Origin: CAZKUR01 sp964556005
GTDB lineage: Bacteria > Bacteroidota > Ignavibacteria > Ignavibacteriales > Ignavibacteriaceae
Reading direction: 5' to 3'
Assembly (NCBI GenBank): GCA_964556005.1
Contig: CAZKUR010000074.1
Span: 1-19,277 of the forward strand
DNA: 19,277 bases
This document shows, one piece after another, positions 16,171 to 19,277 of the stretch (positions within the stretch are counted from its first letter, which is position 1; each line of letters opens with the position of its first letter). Made by a program: the position numbers and the translations under genes. The notes below the pieces were generated by a model that was given only the letters and a program-made list of their open reading frames with translations, was not told the origin of the DNA and searched no databases.

Positions 16171-17484
16171 TTACGGAATAACAAACAGCAAATAAATTAA
16201 TGAGACAAGGTTCATCACTCCTAAACCGGCTATTGTATATTTTTTAGTCGGTTTATCAGCTAAGAATAAAACGATTATCGATTTTACAATATTATTCGAA
16301 ATCAAAGCAATTATAATTGCAACGATAGTAACACTTTGTGATAACGTCGAAGCTGCAAACTTTGACAATGAAATTACAATTGCATCGACACTTGTAATCC
16401 CTGCAAGCCCGCTTGCGGCATAAATCCCTCCGCTTCCAAAGTATATTTCCGCAGCCTTTGAAACAAATAAAATAATACCGAATAACAACCCGAATAATAT
16501 CGCCGACTTAAGCTCGAACGGGTTTTTCACTTCGATGTTTTCGATGTTCTTACTTTCAAATTTTTTTGAAATAAAATAACTGCTAAATAATCCACTCATT
16601 GCAAAAATAATCAGCGGCAGCCATAGTTTTAGAATCAAAGCCGAATTAACTACCAGTATGACGATAAATACCCTTAGATACATAATGGTTGAAGCCAAAA
16701 TGATTCCGCCTGCAAAATTGCCTCCGCCGTTCCGGGTAAGTTTACTTTTCCTGGAAAGCGAGAAAGCAACCACGGTACTCGATACCATACCTCCCATTAA
16801 GCCGGTTAAATGAATTCCCCTGTTTTCGCCGACGATTTTAATTAATATATAACCGATAAAGCTTATTCCGCTGACGAGAATAACCATGTACCAAATAACT
16901 CGCGGGTTTAAAACATTAAAAGGCCCGTAAGTTTTATCGGGGAGCAGAGGTAAAATTATAACAGTAATTAATGCAAACTTGAGAGTTGCATAAATATCTT
17001 CTTCGCTTACTTTTCCCGCAAAAGTGTGAAGCTGAATTTTTAAGGTTAAAAATAGAGTTGTAACGATTGCAATTATGGAAGCCAATATTATAAAATTCCA
17101 GAACACCAAAGAGCCAAGAAGAAAAACTACAAAAATCGATACTTCCGAGGTTCCGCCCAGCCTTCCTTCTTTTGCCGAAAAAACATGCGATGCTGTAATT
17201 AGTGAAGCCAATCCTAAAAAAAAAGCAAAGTAAAGCCAGTATGTTGTAAGTGAAGCAACGAGTGCGGATAAAAAACCAAATATTGCAATTAATGGGAAAG
17301 TTCTTATCCCTGCAAATATTTTTTCAGCTTTTGGGTGTGCGTGCTCTCTTTCCAATCCTATAAATATACCAATCAGGATTGTGATTAATAGTTTTTGGAC
17401 AATAATAAACAGATCACCTGCGGTCATTCCCGAACTGATGGAATGTAAATATTCGGGTAAAAGTTTTAAAGAATCTTGAATCAT
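16171..17484 (-). CDS. MgtC/SapB-DUF4010 family inner-membrane protein
   Basis: This is a 437-residue polytopic membrane protein. The N-terminal MgtC/SapB-type domain (about 30-165) shows LITILIGIFIGLEREHAHP at about 32-50 and the AGIRTFPLIAIFGFLSAL stretch from about 58. The rest matches the DUF4010 pattern, with SGISFIGYILIKIVG (about 204-218), HLTGLMGGMVSSTVVAFSLS (about 225-244) and SVDAIVISLSKFA near 365. About twelve helices are expected. MgtC relatives are tied to survival at low magnesium and in acid, but this two-domain form is functionally uncharacterised. No strong ribosome site is seen before the ATG. It is separated from truA by a long inverted repeat. Confidence 0.85.
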   Translation of the reverse strand: MIQDSLKLLPEYLHSISSGMTAGDLFIIVQKLLITILIGIFIGLEREHAHPKAEKIFAGIRTFPLIAIFGFLSALVASLTTYWLYFAFFLGLASLITASHVFSAKEGRLGGTSEVSIFVVFLLGSLVFWNFIILASIIAIVTTLFLTLKIQLHTFAGKVSEEDIYATLKFALITVIILPLLPDKTYGPFNVLNPRVIWYMVILVSGISFIGYILIKIVGENRGIHLTGLMGGMVSSTVVAFSLSRKSKLTRNGGGNFAGGIILASTIMYLRVFIVILVVNSALILKLWLPLIIFAMSGLFSSYFISKKFESKNIENIEVKNPFELKSAILFGLLFGIILFVSKAAEIYFGSGGIYAASGLAGITSVDAIVISLSKFAASTLSQSVTIVAIIIALISNNIVKSIIVLFLADKPTKKYTIAGLGVMNLVSLIYLLFVIP

Positions 17485-17843
17485 ATAAAAAAGCTCAGAT
17501 AAAAAATGAAAAAAATAAAAATATTTTTAGAGTTCCCTCACCAATACTTCATTACATTAAACTTGGCTGTCTAGGCTCATGTACTTATCGGAGAATTGTT
17601 ATTCAAAGCTTGTTTCGAAATTTTTTCTTGCGAAATAATACAAAAAACTTATTTTGAAACAAGCTTAATATAACTATTTACTAGTTCTCGGACAGACTGC
17701 CATTCCATGATGGGACCGCCTAAAAATATCAAACATACCTGCATTTATCTCTGCTATTGAATTGTTCCTCATAAGGTAAAGTAGTGGCTGCCGATGTAAA
17801 TGTAAAGAACTATTTGGAACAGAACACTAATAGCAAACTAAAA
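17485..17843. other. 359-bp non-coding stretch holding a large palindrome
   Basis: No credible gene was found on either strand. The main content is an imperfect palindrome at 17596-17676. Weak outer similarity (GGCTGTCT near 17565 against AGACTGCC near 17694, inverted) suggests that the element may reach from about 17563 to 17703. The stretch must also hold the promoter of the minus-strand MgtC-like gene and the 3' end of the radical SAM transcript. Confidence 0.5.
17596..17676. repeat. Large imperfect palindrome
   Basis: AAGCTTGTTTCGAAA (17606-17620) pairs with TTTTGAAACAAGCTT (17652-17666), with one mismatch in 15. Pairing continues outward with gaps and mismatches (TTGTTATTC against the complement of AATATAACTA), and inward between T-rich and A-rich runs. 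Possible roles are a terminator hairpin at the end of the radical SAM gene, though it lies about 170 bases past the stop, or a decayed mobile-element end. Confidence 0.5.
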
Positions 17844-19085
17844 TCATTTCCAAACACCTGCAATCGCATAGCCGCAGTATTCACACTTACCGTTTTTCAA
17901 ATGAATTTCCGTTGTGAACATCCCGGTTCGTTTTATTACAACCTTCCCGCACTTAGGACAGTAAGTGCAATTCCCCGGATGACCGGGCACATTACCTACA
18001 AAAGCATAATGGATTCCTTTCGACATCGCAATTTCCCTTGCGCGCTCAAGAGTCCCAATAGGTGTCGGAGGAAGATTTAAAAGTTTGTAATCAGGATGAA
18101 ACCTTGTAAAATGAATAGGTACATCGGGACCGATTTCCCCTATAATCCAATCTGCAAGATTATTTAACATTTTATCCGAATCATTAAGTGTCGGAACAAC
18201 AAGATTTACAATTTCAAGATGTACTTTACTTTTGGAAACCTGCTTTATGCTTCGCAGTACCGGTTTCAATTCTGCCGAACAAACTTTATGATAAAAATCT
18301 TCACTGAAACCTTTTAAATCAATTTTAATTGCATCCAAAACTTCGCACATTTCTTTCAGTGGTTCCTCGTTCATAAACCCGCAGCTAACAAGAACGCTTC
18401 TTAAATTTTTCTTTTTTGCCGCTCTTGCAGTATCGGTTAAATATTCCGTGAACACTGTAGGTTCGTTATATGTAAAAGCAATAATCAGAACATCCTGCGA
18501 TTGTGCAGCGGATACAATCTTTTCCGGTGAAATATACTCGACGCGGATATCCTCCGGACTTGATTGAGATAATTCCCAGTTCTGGCAAAACTGACAGGCT
18601 AAAGGGCATCCGGCAGTTGCTAAAGAGTAGGCTTCACTTCCTGGGAGAAAATGATAAAAAGGTTTCTTCTCAATCGGATCTATATGTATCGCAATCGGCC
18701 TGCCGTAAACAAGACTTTTCAGATTTCCATTAATATTAATTCTTGCACGGCATTTACCTTTTTCATTTTCTTTGATGATGCATCCTTGTGCACACAAAAG
18801 ACATTTAACTATCGTCTCTTCGTGATCATATTTTTTATAACCGGAAATTTCGGATGGAGAGTGACAAGACGAACAATTTACATCTTTAGTTTTCGTCGAT
18901 AGCCAATACCGAGCGATTGGAGAATTTTTGTAAAGCTCCAGTTTATAATCATCCTGGAGTCGATGATCTACCCATCCGTACAAATTTTTTATCAATCCGG
19001 GAGATGATAAAAACATATATGTACCGCCAAAAATTAAACCGGATTTAGAAATGAATTTACGTCTTGAAAGAGTTTGTGGTTTCAT
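17844..19085 (-). CDS. amrS: AmrS-like radical SAM protein with Tat signal (AmmeMemoRadiSam type)
   Basis: This 413-residue protein has, in order: a twin-arginine signal (SRRKFISKS, 7-15) with hydrophobic stretch 16-33; a CSSCH motif (71-75); a Cys-rich lead-in (C95, C98, C102, C112); DPIEKKPFYHFLPGS (136-150); the radical SAM cluster motif GCPLACQFCQNW with C160, C164, C167; VPTLND near 298; GNVPGHPGN (364-372); and a zinc ribbon with C376, C379, C401, C404 ending AGVWK. From residue 90 on this is the standard layout of AmmeMemoRadiSam radical SAM enzymes, usually found with AMMECR1 and MEMO proteins; the substrate is unknown. The first ~85 residues are extra. No AMMECR1 or MEMO gene is visible, but only 192 bases remain upstream. 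The start is the first ATG, which gives a complete Tat signal. Confidence 0.88.
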   Translation of the reverse strand: MKPQTLSRRKFISKSGLIFGGTYMFLSSPGLIKNLYGWVDHRLQDDYKLELYKNSPIARYWLSTKTKDVNCSSCHSPSEISGYKKYDHEETIVKCLLCAQGCIIKENEKGKCRARININGNLKSLVYGRPIAIHIDPIEKKPFYHFLPGSEAYSLATAGCPLACQFCQNWELSQSSPEDIRVEYISPEKIVSAAQSQDVLIIAFTYNEPTVFTEYLTDTARAAKKKNLRSVLVSCGFMNEEPLKEMCEVLDAIKIDLKGFSEDFYHKVCSAELKPVLRSIKQVSKSKVHLEIVNLVVPTLNDSDKMLNNLADWIIGEIGPDVPIHFTRFHPDYKLLNLPPTPIGTLERAREIAMSKGIHYAFVGNVPGHPGNCTYCPKCGKVVIKRTGMFTTEIHLKNGKCEYCGYAIAGVWK

Positions 19086-19277
19086 GTTATTACTGCTAAG
19101 ATTTTAATTTATAAAAATCTTTATTCAGCAAATATCCCGTCTTTGTAATGATAAAGATATTCGGTTTTGGGATTAATAACAATAGTTAATTGTAACAATC
19201 TGAGTTAACATAAACAAATATTAGGAGTGGAATACGGGCTTCCTCTTAACTTCTCGAATCAAATATTTTTCATTATT
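19086..19277. other. Right-edge intergenic stretch
   Basis: 192 bases upstream of the radical SAM gene. No confident gene is visible. Two short minus-strand open tails are present: one open at the window edge, ending EVKRKPVFHS with TAA at 19221-19223, and one of 27 codons ending HYKDGIFAE with TAA at 19121-19123. They could be the 3' end and frame-shifted remnant of a neighbouring gene, or chance. Confidence 0.3.

Noticed and set aside
17784..18080. Plus-strand open frame of 98 codons
   Set aside because: It is largely antisense to the zinc-ribbon end of the radical SAM protein, has no ribosome site and shows no family pattern.
19121..19204. 27-codon minus-strand tail ending HYKDGIFAE
   Set aside because: It reads like the end of a protein but has no convincing start; the frame is closed by a stop at 19205-19207. 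It may be a remnant, but support is too thin.
19221..19277. 18-codon open tail at the right edge ending EVKRKPVFHS
   Set aside because: It is too short to tell a real gene end from chance without sequence beyond the window.

Overview
The window is AT-rich, tightly packed bacterial DNA with clear AGGAG-type ribosome binding sites. It holds about 15 intact or partial protein genes and no rRNA, tRNA or CRISPR array that I can see. The gene content (a secreted 1000-residue Asp-box repeat protein, a paired M16 peptidase operon, a small outer-membrane barrel protein, an AmmeMemoRadiSam-type radical SAM protein with a Tat signal) suggests the Bacteroidota/Chlorobiota/Ignavibacteriota group, with Ignavibacteria my best guess. 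This is inferred from gene families and codon style only. A run of exactly 100 N at 7725-7824 looks like a scaffold-gap placeholder, so this is probably a draft or metagenome assembly.

Left end (1-3905): the 5' part of a membrane protein runs off the window on the minus strand. Next come the remains of a PIN-toxin / HicB-family antitoxin pair: the toxin survives only as its last ~24 codons, and the antitoxin carries an in-frame TGA. Then follows a large exported Asp-box (BNR/VPS10-like) beta-propeller protein on the minus strand. A 303-bp divergent region with nested palindromes separates it from the plus-strand genes.

Middle, plus strand (4209-11414): a short-chain dehydrogenase and an EamA-type transporter form a short operon, followed by a NimA-like FMN-binding protein. 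A transketolase is interrupted by the assembly gap. An M16 peptidase pair follows: the first gene has the zinc motif HxxEH, the second has lost it. A copy of a degenerate 9-10 bp-period repeat sits in the convergent gap after the pair.

Middle to right, minus strand (11525-17484): an apparent operon runs from truA through a DUF2231 membrane protein, an unrecognised multi-pass protein, an outer-membrane barrel protein and an enoyl-CoA hydratase to a membrane-anchored protein resembling divergent polysaccharide deacetylases. Several of these genes overlap or nearly abut. Upstream of truA lies a MgtC/SapB-DUF4010 membrane protein, and an 85-bp MITE-like inverted repeat separates the two.

Right end (17485-19277): a 359-bp non-coding stretch holds a second large imperfect palindrome. 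It is followed by an AmrS-like radical SAM protein with an N-terminal twin-arginine signal and a CxxCH motif. This protein and the decayed toxin-antitoxin locus are the two most interesting items. I did not find a convincing wholly new multi-gene system.
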